The translations under genes were made by a program, and so were the position numbers. 12,502 nucleotides of DNA, taken from Candidatus Cloacimonadota bacterium (lineage in GTDB: Bacteria; Cloacimonadota; Cloacimonadia; Cloacimonadales; Cloacimonadaceae). The notes under the pieces were generated by a model. That model did no database searches and was not told where the DNA came from. It saw nothing but the letters and a program-made list of their open reading frames with translations. The DNA lies in contig JAQUJJ010000109.1 of assembly GCA_028681035.1 (NCBI GenBank), forward strand, positions 1-12,502, read 5' to 3'. Below are positions 6,252 to 12,502 of this stretch, in pieces (position 1 is the first letter of the stretch; the number at the start of each line of letters is the position of its first letter).

Positions 6252-7166
6252 ATGAGATTATTCAAATTAAACCAGAACAACATTCTTTCTCAGGTTATTG
6301 AGACCAAGATTGCCAAAGAAAAAACCTTGCAGACCATTACCGAGAAGAACCTGGGATTGATCTTTGGTTTGGAATTGGTGTGTTCGGAATTTGCAGTGGG
6401 AAATTACCGCTTGGATTCACTTGCTTTTGATCATGAGACCAAATCATTTGTGATCATCGAATACAAACGCTGCGAAAACAGAAGTGTCATCGACCAGGGC
6501 TATGCCTATCTGGGCAAGATGTTAGATCGAAAAGCTGATTTTGTCTTGCAGTATAATAATCTCAAACACAAAAGCTATCAAATCAATGACATCGACTGGG
6601 CTCAATCGAGGATTTATTTCGTCTCGACTGCTTTCAACAATTATCAGATCGGTTCCCTGATTTTCAACGACTTGCCTATCTCTTTATGGGAGATTAGATT
6701 CTATCACGATAACCATATATCATATCGAAGAATTGACTACGGGAGATCGGGTACAAGTATCAAGAAGCTGTCACCTATAGATACGAAAATCAGTAAATTA
6801 ACAAAAGAAATAGTAGTATATACAGAGGCAGACCATTTAAATAAAGCGAACGAAGATATTGCTTCACTTTACGAGACACTTAGAGACGAAATTATCGGAA
6901 AATGGAACTTAAACATTGAGCCCAAAAAGCTATATGTAGCATTCAAAAGGAATACGAATATCGTGGATATCGAAATTCAAAGATCTAAATTGAAGTTAAC
7001 GCTTAACGTAACCAAAGGTCAACTCATTGACAATTTAGGGTTATCAGAGGATGTGTCAGGTAAGGGTAAATGGGGCAATGGAGATTATCAGATAGCCATG
7101 AGAGATGAAACAAATATCTCATACATTCTTAGCTTAATAGAGCAGTCGATTAAACTGCACTCTTAA
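6252..7166 (+). CDS. PD-(D/E)XK nuclease-like protein with DUF5655-like C-terminus
   Basis: The N-terminal half of this 304-aa protein reads as a compact PD-(D/E)XK nuclease: D55 in NYRLDSLAFD, then E70-Y-K72 in FVIIEYKR (D-x14-E-x-K), and Q82 in VIDQGYAYLGKM, the position of the helix glutamine seen in NucS/RecB-like and HsdR nucleases. Upstream acidic residues such as E31 and E41 could complete the site. The C-terminal part (about 205-304) fits my memory of DUF5655: KLYVAFKRNTNIVDIEI, basic residues and a small predicted alpha/beta fold. No signal or membrane segment. Proteins of this type occur beside restriction loci; their biochemical role is not settled. Here it sits between the small acidic gene (9 nt upstream) and the ATPase (25 nt downstream), so it is co-transcribed with the RM genes. 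Whether it cuts DNA or only binds DNA ends is unknown. Confidence 0.8.
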   Translation: MRLFKLNQNNILSQVIETKIAKEKTLQTITEKNLGLIFGLELVCSEFAVGNYRLDSLAFDHETKSFVIIEYKRCENRSVIDQGYAYLGKMLDRKADFVLQYNNLKHKSYQINDIDWAQSRIYFVSTAFNNYQIGSLIFNDLPISLWEIRFYHDNHISYRRIDYGRSGTSIKKLSPIDTKISKLTKEIVVYTEADHLNKANEDIASLYETLRDEIIGKWNLNIEPKKLYVAFKRNTNIVDIEIQRSKLKLTLNVTKGQLIDNLGLSEDVSGKGKWGNGDYQIAMRDETNISYILSLIEQSIKLHS

Positions 7167-7191
7167 TGGCAGTAATAAGGATGAGGCATCT

Positions 7192-9486
7192 ATGATAGAA
7201 AAAATCAACTACATCGATAACACAGGACTCTTTGTAAGAATGAGTGGGGCTGCTAACCTTGATTTAAAGAGATTAAACCTGATTTATGCTGAGAATGGAA
7301 GAGGTAAAACAACCTTATCCGCTATACTAAGATCTTTGATGACTGGGGAACCGATTCACATTAACGAAAGGCGAAGCATAGGTAGTCAATCCGCTCCCCA
7401 TGTAGTTCTCACATGTGAAGGAAATCAAACTGTGCAATTCCAAAATGGCTCATGGAATAGGTCTTTAGCAGAAATTTCGATTTATGATGATGTCTTTATT
7501 GCCAATAATGTTTGCTCTGGCATGATGGTCGACCCAAGCCACAGGCAGAATCTGCATGAGTTAATAATAGGCGAGCAAGGAGTAAGCCTAAACAGGCAGG
7601 TAAATGAATACATTAAGCAAATAGAAGACCACAATCGAGAACTGCAAAGATTATCCAGTCTGATTCCGGCAGACTCGAGACATGGTTATAGTGTTGATGA
7701 TTACTGCAGTTTACTCAATGAAGATGATATAGATATCAAAATCGTTGCTGCTGAAAGAAATCTGTTGGCTGCTAAAAATGCTGCAGAAATCTCGAGCGCT
7801 GCTCTATTTACAATCATTCAATTACCTGAGTTCAATCAATCGGCTTACACGGATTTGCTAGCTTCGTCATTGGATACACTAGATTCAACCGCGCTGCAAT
7901 TAGTTAAGGATCACTTTGGTAAGTACTCACCTAGCTCAGAACAGTGGATTTCTCAAGGAATGTCCTTTCTCCCATCAGATACTGAAGAAAGTGATGATGA
8001 TACCTGCCCATTCTGTTCTCAGTCTCTAGAAGGATCAAATATTCTTCTGCATTATCGAGCATATTTTAACACAGAATACAAGCAACTGAGAAAGGAAATA
8101 AGTGATGCGAGTACCCAGTTAGACACTCAATGTGGAGAAGAGAAACTTATTGCGTTTGAGAGAGCGATAAGGTCTTATAATGAAAATCGTCTGTATTGGT
8201 CTAGGTTTACCGATGTACCTGAAATAGTATTCGAAAGCGATTCTGTAGTTAGAAGTTGGAAAACCCTTCGGGATATGATTCATTCGAAACTGATGATCAA
8301 ACAGGCATCTGCGTTAGATATCGTAACTTTTGCAGAGGATGAGCTTGCTTTATTCTCAGATTATGAAGCTAATCGCCACAGAATTGATGATCACAACCTA
8401 CAAGTAACCCAGACAAATGTAGAGATAAATACTATCAAACAAAGAACAGAACGGGCTGATACCTCACCACTAAACAGAATTCTTAGCAGACTAAAAGCAC
8501 TAAAATCCCGTTACTCATCAGAACTCTCACAAGCCTGCGAGAACTACCTGCAAGAGAAAACAAACAAGCTGAGAACTGAAGGATTGAGGGATACAGCTAG
8601 AATAAGACTTCAAAACTACCGTGATAGTGTTTTCCCGAGATTTGAGACAGCAGTTAACGACTATCTTCAAGTCTTCAATGCTGGATTTAGACTGTGCAAT
8701 GTATCTCCTGCCAATATTCGTGCTGGGTCTACATGTAATTATGGGGTGTTAATTAATAGCACTACAGTATCTATAACCTCAGAGCCTGGCGCTCAAGCGT
8801 TTCATAACACTCTCAGCTCGGGAGATCGTAATTCCTTAGCCCTAGCCTTTTTCTTTGCCACTCTGAGAGATGACCCCAACCTTGGGGACAAAATAGTCAT
8901 TATTGATGACCCGGTTTCAACTCTTGATGAGCATAGAACTCTATCGACTGCTCAAGAGATTCGTAGGTTAGGCAATCAAGCCAAACAAGTAATTGTCTTG
9001 TCACACAGTAGATCATTCTTGTGTAGTATCTGGGCTGGTGCGGATCATAGTAATTGTGCATCACTACAAATAGTCAGAGATGTAAGCAATTCGAAGATTA
9101 TTGATTGGAACGTCAATAAAGACTCTTATACCGAACATGATAGGTTGTTCAGATTGTTAGATGCCTATATTAATGGGGAACATGTCAACACAAGAGACGT
9201 GGCAATTGCTATTCGTCCATTTCTCGAAGGATTCTTGAGAGTGCGATGCCCGAAGTTTTTCATTCCTGGCACCCTACTAGGCCCCTTCATTAACATTTGT
9301 AGACAAAGGATAGGTACGCAAGAGCAGATATTGAATGATCAACAAATTAACGAGTTAGAGAATATAAAAGAATATGCTAACAGATTTCACCATGATACAA
9401 ATCCTCAGTGGCAAACTGCGACAATAAACGATGGAGAGCTTAGTGGTTATGTGATGAGGTCAATAGATTTTACGTCTATTCACTAA
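7192..9486 (+). CDS. RloC-like AAA_13/ABC-type ATPase with zinc-hook motif and putative anticodon-nuclease-like C-terminus
   Basis: This 764-aa protein has a split ABC/SMC-type ATPase head. The P-loop is AENGRGKTT (33-41), with Ala in place of the usual first Gly. The ABC-signature-like LSSGDRNS is at 541-548, Walker B KIVIIDD at 567-573 with the D-loop STLDEH, and the H-loop histidine is H605 (VLSHSR). Between the halves is a largely helical region with CPFC (C272, C275), matching the zinc-hook CxxC of Rad50 and RloC. After the head, residues about 645-764 carry R675-PFL-E679 and, 55 residues later, N730-RF-H733-H734. PrrC and RloC anticodon nucleases use an Arg-x3-Glu ... His triad in the same place. 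RloC is about 900 aa and PrrC about 400, so this is a distinct, intermediate-length relative. GAGG (7183-7186) five bases before the ATG supports the start. Fifth gene of the operon; PrrC/RloC genes are known to accompany type I RM loci. The ATPase call is firm, the nuclease activity is inferred. Confidence 0.85.
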   Translation: MIEKINYIDNTGLFVRMSGAANLDLKRLNLIYAENGRGKTTLSAILRSLMTGEPIHINERRSIGSQSAPHVVLTCEGNQTVQFQNGSWNRSLAEISIYDDVFIANNVCSGMMVDPSHRQNLHELIIGEQGVSLNRQVNEYIKQIEDHNRELQRLSSLIPADSRHGYSVDDYCSLLNEDDIDIKIVAAERNLLAAKNAAEISSAALFTIIQLPEFNQSAYTDLLASSLDTLDSTALQLVKDHFGKYSPSSEQWISQGMSFLPSDTEESDDDTCPFCSQSLEGSNILLHYRAYFNTEYKQLRKEISDASTQLDTQCGEEKLIAFERAIRSYNENRLYWSRFTDVPEIVFESDSVVRSWKTLRDMIHSKLMIKQASALDIVTFAEDELALFSDYEANRHRIDDHNLQVTQTNVEINTIKQRTERADTSPLNRILSRLKALKSRYSSELSQACENYLQEKTNKLRTEGLRDTARIRLQNYRDSVFPRFETAVNDYLQVFNAGFRLCNVSPANIRAGSTCNYGVLINSTTVSITSEPGAQAFHNTLSSGDRNSLALAFFFATLRDDPNLGDKIVIIDDPVSTLDEHRTLSTAQEIRRLGNQAKQVIVLSHSRSFLCSIWAGADHSNCASLQIVRDVSNSKIIDWNVNKDSYTEHDRLFRLLDAYINGEHVNTRDVAIAIRPFLEGFLRVRCPKFFIPGTLLGPFINICRQRIGTQEQILNDQQINELENIKEYANRFHHDTNPQWQTATINDGELSGYVMRSIDFTSIH

Positions 9487-9548
9487 ATCGACCCTTTGCG
9501 AAATCAATTTCTTAATATCCTAATCAGCCTTACTGAGAATGAAGGGTT

Positions 9549-9554
9549 GGAGGT
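9549..9554 (+). promoter_or_regulatory. Strong ribosome binding site GGAGGT
   Basis: GGAGGT lies six bases before ATG 9561. It is the strongest such site in the plus-strand gene set and fixes the start. The 74-nt gap before this gene, the longest in the series, shows no clear promoter or terminator, so read-through from the operon is possible. Confidence 0.7.
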
Positions 9555-9560
9555 AAACAA

Positions 9561-11543
9561 ATGAAAAAGTATCTTGGAATAGTAAACACAAACCAGGTTA
9601 ATCTATATAATCATAAATTCCCAACCCAAGGTTTAGTAGAAGAATTTGTTCGAATACGTAAAACGATGATAACTCATGTGTCTCATGATTGGACAAGACC
9701 TATAGGTTGGTCGAATTTCCGCGGAGTTTTTTTTGAATCTGATTTAACAGCACTCATTGGAGAAACTTGTATTGCAGAAAGCAATGAAGAAATGAGTAAA
9801 TTGAAGTCAGACGCATTAGAATTTGACAAAGAGAATATCTTTACAATGTCAGACAATAATAAAACAAAAATATCTTCATCTATTGGAATTGAGTTGTCTG
9901 ATGATGCTATTTATATTGGGAAAGCAGCAGGTTTTATAGGGATAATTGACAAAGGTATCGTACTGCGAAAATTTCCAGAGTTGGACAAACTAGCTAATGA
10001 AGATAAACATAATTTAATACCGATTTCAAAACTGAATGTCTTATCTCCTGGAGTATATCAATTTGGAGAATTAGTTGTTTTTGCTCACAAATCGTTTAGA
10101 AGATCTGGATCTTATCTTAACAGCCTAAATGTGGAATTTCTTGAAACAATTGAAAACGTCGATACTGGGAAATTTGAGGTTAAAATTGCTCTCGATTTTG
10201 ATGTGATTGGATTAACGGAATCATGTGAAAGAGTGATTGAACTTGACTACTGGTGGGGTCCTAAGTTCTCAAACGATTTAACAAGTATAGAATATGGAAT
10301 TACTAAGCACGGCGCCAGTCAAGAGCAAAAAGAATACTTTAACCTTAGAAGCACTGAATTGGGTTGGCATGAGCAAGACAATAAACACTGTTTTGAATGT
10401 GAAGAGCTATTAGATGAGAATATATTCCCTTACGGCGATCTATTTTACATGCGCTATGCACATTCACTAATTGACCCACTAACTAAAACACCTATGCATT
10501 TAGATGGAGCTATTAGGGGTTATTCAATGGATAACTACTTGTGTAGAATTGATGAAGATAACTCAATGGATAAAGCTGAGAAAGCAGATGATTATGTAAA
10601 ACTGTGGCGTATCGATGGTGCAATTGATTTTGAATTATGGAAGGAGCTTATTTGCCACTACTATCGTGATAATCATCTTCCCGGAGAGTATTTTGGAGGT
10701 ATAGACATTAACACATCAAAGACTCAACAAGAACCAGAAGTTGAAGCTTATGATGGAAAAACTACCAGTAAATTCTTAAAAGTTATGGTATCCATTACTC
10801 CCCTAAACACATTCGTTAACGATGGAAATATTGTAATTTATCCATTCAAGAGTAAAAGAGATGAAGTGTCACCTTCTATTTCCTATATTGAATTCGAAGC
10901 AATTCATATAATAAAAAGACTTATCAATTTGGATGCTAAATTCTCATATAGCGATAATGCATTTACATTTATAACCTTCAGTGATGATAGTATCAATTTC
11001 CCTACAATAGTTGTGAATCTACCAGGAGGGTCAATCTCTCCTTCTGATTTAACAACTCAGATTCATGATACAATCAATTACTATCAGTCTCGTAATAATC
11101 CAAATGGGAAAAACCCTCAAATCGTATCCTTTGAAATAGCTGTTCGGGTCAAGGATGAATATCATGTGTATTCATGCATGGGGGATAGTTCATCAATGCT
11201 TGAATTTATTAGTTCAAACATTCTATCTTTTGCGCTTTGCAGATCATCTTTAAAAACAACCCTTATTGATATCCATGAGTTTTTAAAGAAAAAACATGAT
11301 GTTAGTAGTTACATATTTGCACCGCTCAGATATCGTGGCAACAGTTGTATTGAATGTTCGTTTGACGGTAATAGACAATTGTTGCAACTTGATTGTGCGA
11401 TAGGTACCAAGGTAGTTGAAGCAATCTGTCCTAGCTGTCATAATAATTATTGTAATTGTTCCTGTGATCAGACTCAGATAAATGATGCTGAGGATATAAT
11501 TATCTCTGGAGAAGGGATTACAATAAAAGAACAATGGAATTGA
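9561..11543 (+). CDS. Large protein of unknown function with cysteine-rich C-terminus, 660 aa
   Basis: I recognise no family. The protein has no signal peptide and no membrane segment, and so is probably cytoplasmic. Features seen: an N-terminal region with IRKTMITHVSHDWTRPIGW (32-50); a CxxC (C277, C280) near the middle; the run MHLDGAIRGYSMDNYLCRID (312-331); a beta-rich region at about 405-535; and a cysteine cluster near the end, CPSC-x4-CNCSC (623-635), which together with nearby C611 could bind zinc. The last 25 residues are acidic/polar. The gene is strikingly AT-rich (16 G/C in 60 bases at 9841-9900), more so than the operon to its left, a sign of separate acquisition. Same strand as the defence operon and 74 nt downstream, with a strong ribosome binding site. 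It may be an effector or sensor of the same system or an independent cargo gene; the sequence does not decide. Confidence 0.85.
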   Translation: MKKYLGIVNTNQVNLYNHKFPTQGLVEEFVRIRKTMITHVSHDWTRPIGWSNFRGVFFESDLTALIGETCIAESNEEMSKLKSDALEFDKENIFTMSDNNKTKISSSIGIELSDDAIYIGKAAGFIGIIDKGIVLRKFPELDKLANEDKHNLIPISKLNVLSPGVYQFGELVVFAHKSFRRSGSYLNSLNVEFLETIENVDTGKFEVKIALDFDVIGLTESCERVIELDYWWGPKFSNDLTSIEYGITKHGASQEQKEYFNLRSTELGWHEQDNKHCFECEELLDENIFPYGDLFYMRYAHSLIDPLTKTPMHLDGAIRGYSMDNYLCRIDEDNSMDKAEKADDYVKLWRIDGAIDFELWKELICHYYRDNHLPGEYFGGIDINTSKTQQEPEVEAYDGKTTSKFLKVMVSITPLNTFVNDGNIVIYPFKSKRDEVSPSISYIEFEAIHIIKRLINLDAKFSYSDNAFTFITFSDDSINFPTIVVNLPGGSISPSDLTTQIHDTINYYQSRNNPNGKNPQIVSFEIAVRVKDEYHVYSCMGDSSSMLEFISSNILSFALCRSSLKTTLIDIHEFLKKKHDVSSYIFAPLRYRGNSCIECSFDGNRQLLQLDCAIGTKVVEAICPSCHNNYCNCSCDQTQINDAEDIIISGEGITIKEQWN

Positions 11544-11576
11544 TTTTTGATAGTGCCTGGCAAGGGCAGTAAATTC

Positions 11577-11594
11577 ATATAATATTCATTATAT
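11577..11594. other. AT-only hairpin downstream of the orphan gene
   Basis: ATATAAT and ATTATAT form a perfect 7-bp inverted repeat with a 4-nt loop, 34 nt after the stop codon. It contains no G-C pair and no U-run follows, so it is a poor terminator. It might be a weak 3'-end structure. No convincing terminator for the plus-strand operon was found up to 11630. Confidence 0.25.
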
Positions 11595-11629
11595 TATGTC
11601 GACACAAAACATATATAAGTCACCAAGAT

Positions 11630-12168
11630 TCAAGAAGAGATTACAGTTCCTGTCCTGCACTTCCAATGAAACGGTTGAAACGGTGTATGTGCTCCGGAGA
11701 CACCAATAGGTTCATCACTGTTATTATATACTATCTGATCATTACTGACCCATGGTGCAAGGGCTTTGATATCGTCTCTGGCATCATCCAGGCTATTAGA
11801 CCTGTTATCCAGGGCCATGAGATTATCCAACACATCCACTGCATCGTTTAGGGGATAGAACTTGTCTTGTGCAGACAGAGCCCGGCAGATGTCACTGGTG
11901 CGATCATCTAAGATCACCACGAGCTTGTAGTATCTGGCTTTGGCTTTCTTGTAGCCTTGCAGCATTCCGAACTCTCTAATTCTGAGTGCTGTATGTTCTG
12001 CCAGTCCTTGCCAGTAGTGAGAGGACTTGTCTGCAATGCCCCAAACTGCTCTTTGAGAGTATCTGCCAAAGGGTTTGGAGCAGGGGGAAGATCTGTCTTG
12101 GAGCTGCGGGACAGCGAATGCGAGATATAGAATCTGCGGAAATCCGCCAGATCCGAGCGATCGGCGGG
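11630..12168 (-). pseudogene. Decayed phage head-morphogenesis gene (SPP1 gp7 / Mu gpF type)
   Basis: On the minus strand the last 140 or so codons (about 12060 down to the TGA at 11630-11632) encode the C-terminal signature of phage minor-head proteins: DKSSHYWQGLAEHTALRIRE, then YYKLVVILDDRTSDICRAL with the family's D-x-RTS-x2-C core, and near the end PFQPFHWKCRTGT, the matching P-x-H-x2-C-R metal-site motif. Upstream, the protein-like sequence switches to another frame (about 12168 to 12015: DLADFRRFYISHSLSRSS, LPPAPNPLADTLKEQFGAL). That indicates either a frameshift within one gene or the end of an adjacent phage gene such as the portal. No start codon with a ribosome binding site was found and no other phage gene is nearby, so it is a remnant rather than a live prophage. 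Confidence 0.65.
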
Positions 12169-12210
12169 CTATTGTTTTTCTGTAGGAGGAGTGTAATCGA
12201 TCATGATCAT

Positions 12211-12300
12211 TCTCAAGGACGGTGTTCTATCAGCATCTATCTACTTTCGCAGGAACGGCGTGCTATTATTACTTTCGCAGGAACGGCGTCCTGCGCTACG
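12211..12300. repeat. Short degenerate repeat array with hairpin potential
   Basis: ACTTTCGCAGGAACGGCGT occurs exactly at 12243-12261 and 12271-12289, giving a 28-nt period. A degenerate relative (CTCAAGGACGGTGTTCTAT, about 12212-12230) precedes them. The last unit folds into CGCAGGA-ACGGCG-TCCTGCG (12276-12295, 7-bp stem); the others lack the full partner arm. It lies between the phage remnant and the terminator. It looks like an intergenic palindromic repeat family, not CRISPR: the units are too few and too close together and have no proper spacers. Confidence 0.6.
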
Positions 12301-12310
12301 GGTGGGGGGC

Positions 12311-12337
12311 AAAAAAGCCCCGCGGGGCGGGGCTTTT
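12311..12337 (-). terminator. Strong intrinsic terminator, usable from both sides
   Basis: AAAAGCCCCG (12313-12322) and CGGGGCTTTT (12328-12337) form a 10-bp stem with a 5-nt loop, and six A's on the top strand (12311-12316) give a U-run for minus-strand transcripts. It lies 22 nt beyond the stop codon of the minus-strand fibronectin-III-like gene, its natural client. On the plus strand the stem ends in TTTT, so it could also stop rightward read-through from the defence island. Confidence 0.85.
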
Positions 12338-12358
12338 ATCTGCTTATTACTTAGTTAG

Positions 12359-12502
12359 TTATTTGCGTTTCAGTTTCGGGGCAATCTCCAATTTCGGAGT
12401 ACGGGCAGGCGAGGGACTGCTTGTGGCAGGGGTAGAGCTCATTATTTCTCCACCGGATCTGGCACCATTCCCAGCTTTTACTCTGAAGAAATACTTATTG
12501 CC
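12359..12502 (-). CDS. Fibronectin type III-like secreted protein, C-terminus only (runs off the window)
   Basis: The last 47 residues of a minus-strand gene enter from the right edge and end at TAA (12359-12361). They begin GNKYFFRVKAGNGARSGGEI, the F and G strands that close a fibronectin type III domain (Y-x-F/Y-R-V-x-A-x-N pattern). A Ser/Thr/Pro-rich tail follows, and the end is basic (PKLEIAPKLKRK). Such repeats are usual in secreted or surface proteins of FCB bacteria. No type IX sorting domain is visible in this tail. The strong terminator just downstream confirms the gene's end. Function beyond adhesion or scaffolding cannot be inferred from this fragment. Confidence 0.7.
   Translation of the reverse strand, partial: GNKYFFRVKAGNGARSGGEIMSSTPATSSPSPARTPKLEIAPKLKRK

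Noticed and set aside
9490..9547. Inverted repeat ACCCTT / AAGGGT before the 660-aa gene
   Set aside because: Only six base pairs around a loop of about 46 nt and no T-run; likely chance.
12243..12289. CRISPR-like direct repeats
   Set aside because: Only two exact 19-nt copies separated by 9 nt, with no spacer-sized intervals and no cas genes.
11986..12354. 122-codon plus-strand frame
   Set aside because: It is antisense to the phage remnant, continues through the repeat array and the strong terminator, and has no protein-like character.
1..12502. tRNA or rRNA genes as integration sites
   Set aside because: I saw no rRNA-like sequence and no cloverleaf with a TTCGA-type T-loop in a suitable context near either border.

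Overview
The window looks like a chromosomal accessory region of a Gram-negative bacterium of the FCB type (Cloacimonadota is my best guess, held only moderately). I base this on a signal-peptide beta-barrel protein of the PorT-like style at the left edge, a secreted fibronectin-III-type protein at the right edge, moderate G+C in the native-looking genes, and a well-supported TTG start. No database search was possible, so taxonomy is an inference from protein style.

Layout: (1) 1-175, minus strand: N-terminus of an exported outer-membrane beta-barrel protein. (2) 176-1383: about 1.2 kb without a confident gene. It holds a duplicated sequence block (647-807, and a second copy split into 911-969 and 1162-1275), a 17-nt palindrome, a minus-strand terminator and several tiny frames with good ribosome binding sites. 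(3) 1384-9486, plus strand: a tightly packed five-gene defence operon. It encodes type I restriction subunit HsdR, an HsdM methyltransferase fused to a single-TRD half HsdS, a small acidic protein of unknown function, a PD-(D/E)XK nuclease-like protein with a DUF5655-like C-terminus, and an AAA_13/RloC-like ABC-type ATPase. The ATPase has a CxxC zinc-hook-like motif and a C-terminal R-x3-E ... HH arrangement reminiscent of PrrC/RloC anticodon nucleases. (4) 9561-11543, plus strand: an AT-rich 660-residue orphan with a cysteine-rich tail, 74 nt after the ATPase and with its own strong Shine-Dalgarno sequence. (5) 11544-12340: a decayed minus-strand phage head-morphogenesis gene (SPP1 gp7/Mu gpF type), a short degenerate repeat array, and a strong terminator. 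(6) 12359-12502, minus strand: C-terminus of a fibronectin-III-like protein.

How the genes probably work together: HsdR and the HsdM-S fusion should form a type I restriction-modification complex. Because each fusion subunit carries only one target-recognition domain, two copies would be needed and a palindromic bipartite target is predicted. The zinc-hook ATPase resembles RloC, which in known systems accompanies type I restriction loci and cleaves tRNA in response to DNA damage or restriction failure. Here it would be a second, abortive layer. The PDDEXK-DUF5655 protein, the small acidic protein and perhaps the 660-residue orphan are additional parts of unknown role. The combination is the most interesting thing in the window.

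Base composition changes within the operon. HsdR and the methyltransferase half use many C/G-ending codons (35 of 60 bases G/C at 3301-3360), whereas everything from the TRD onward is visibly AT-richer (16 of 60 at 9841-9900). This suggests the specificity domain and accessory genes had a different origin from the R/M core.
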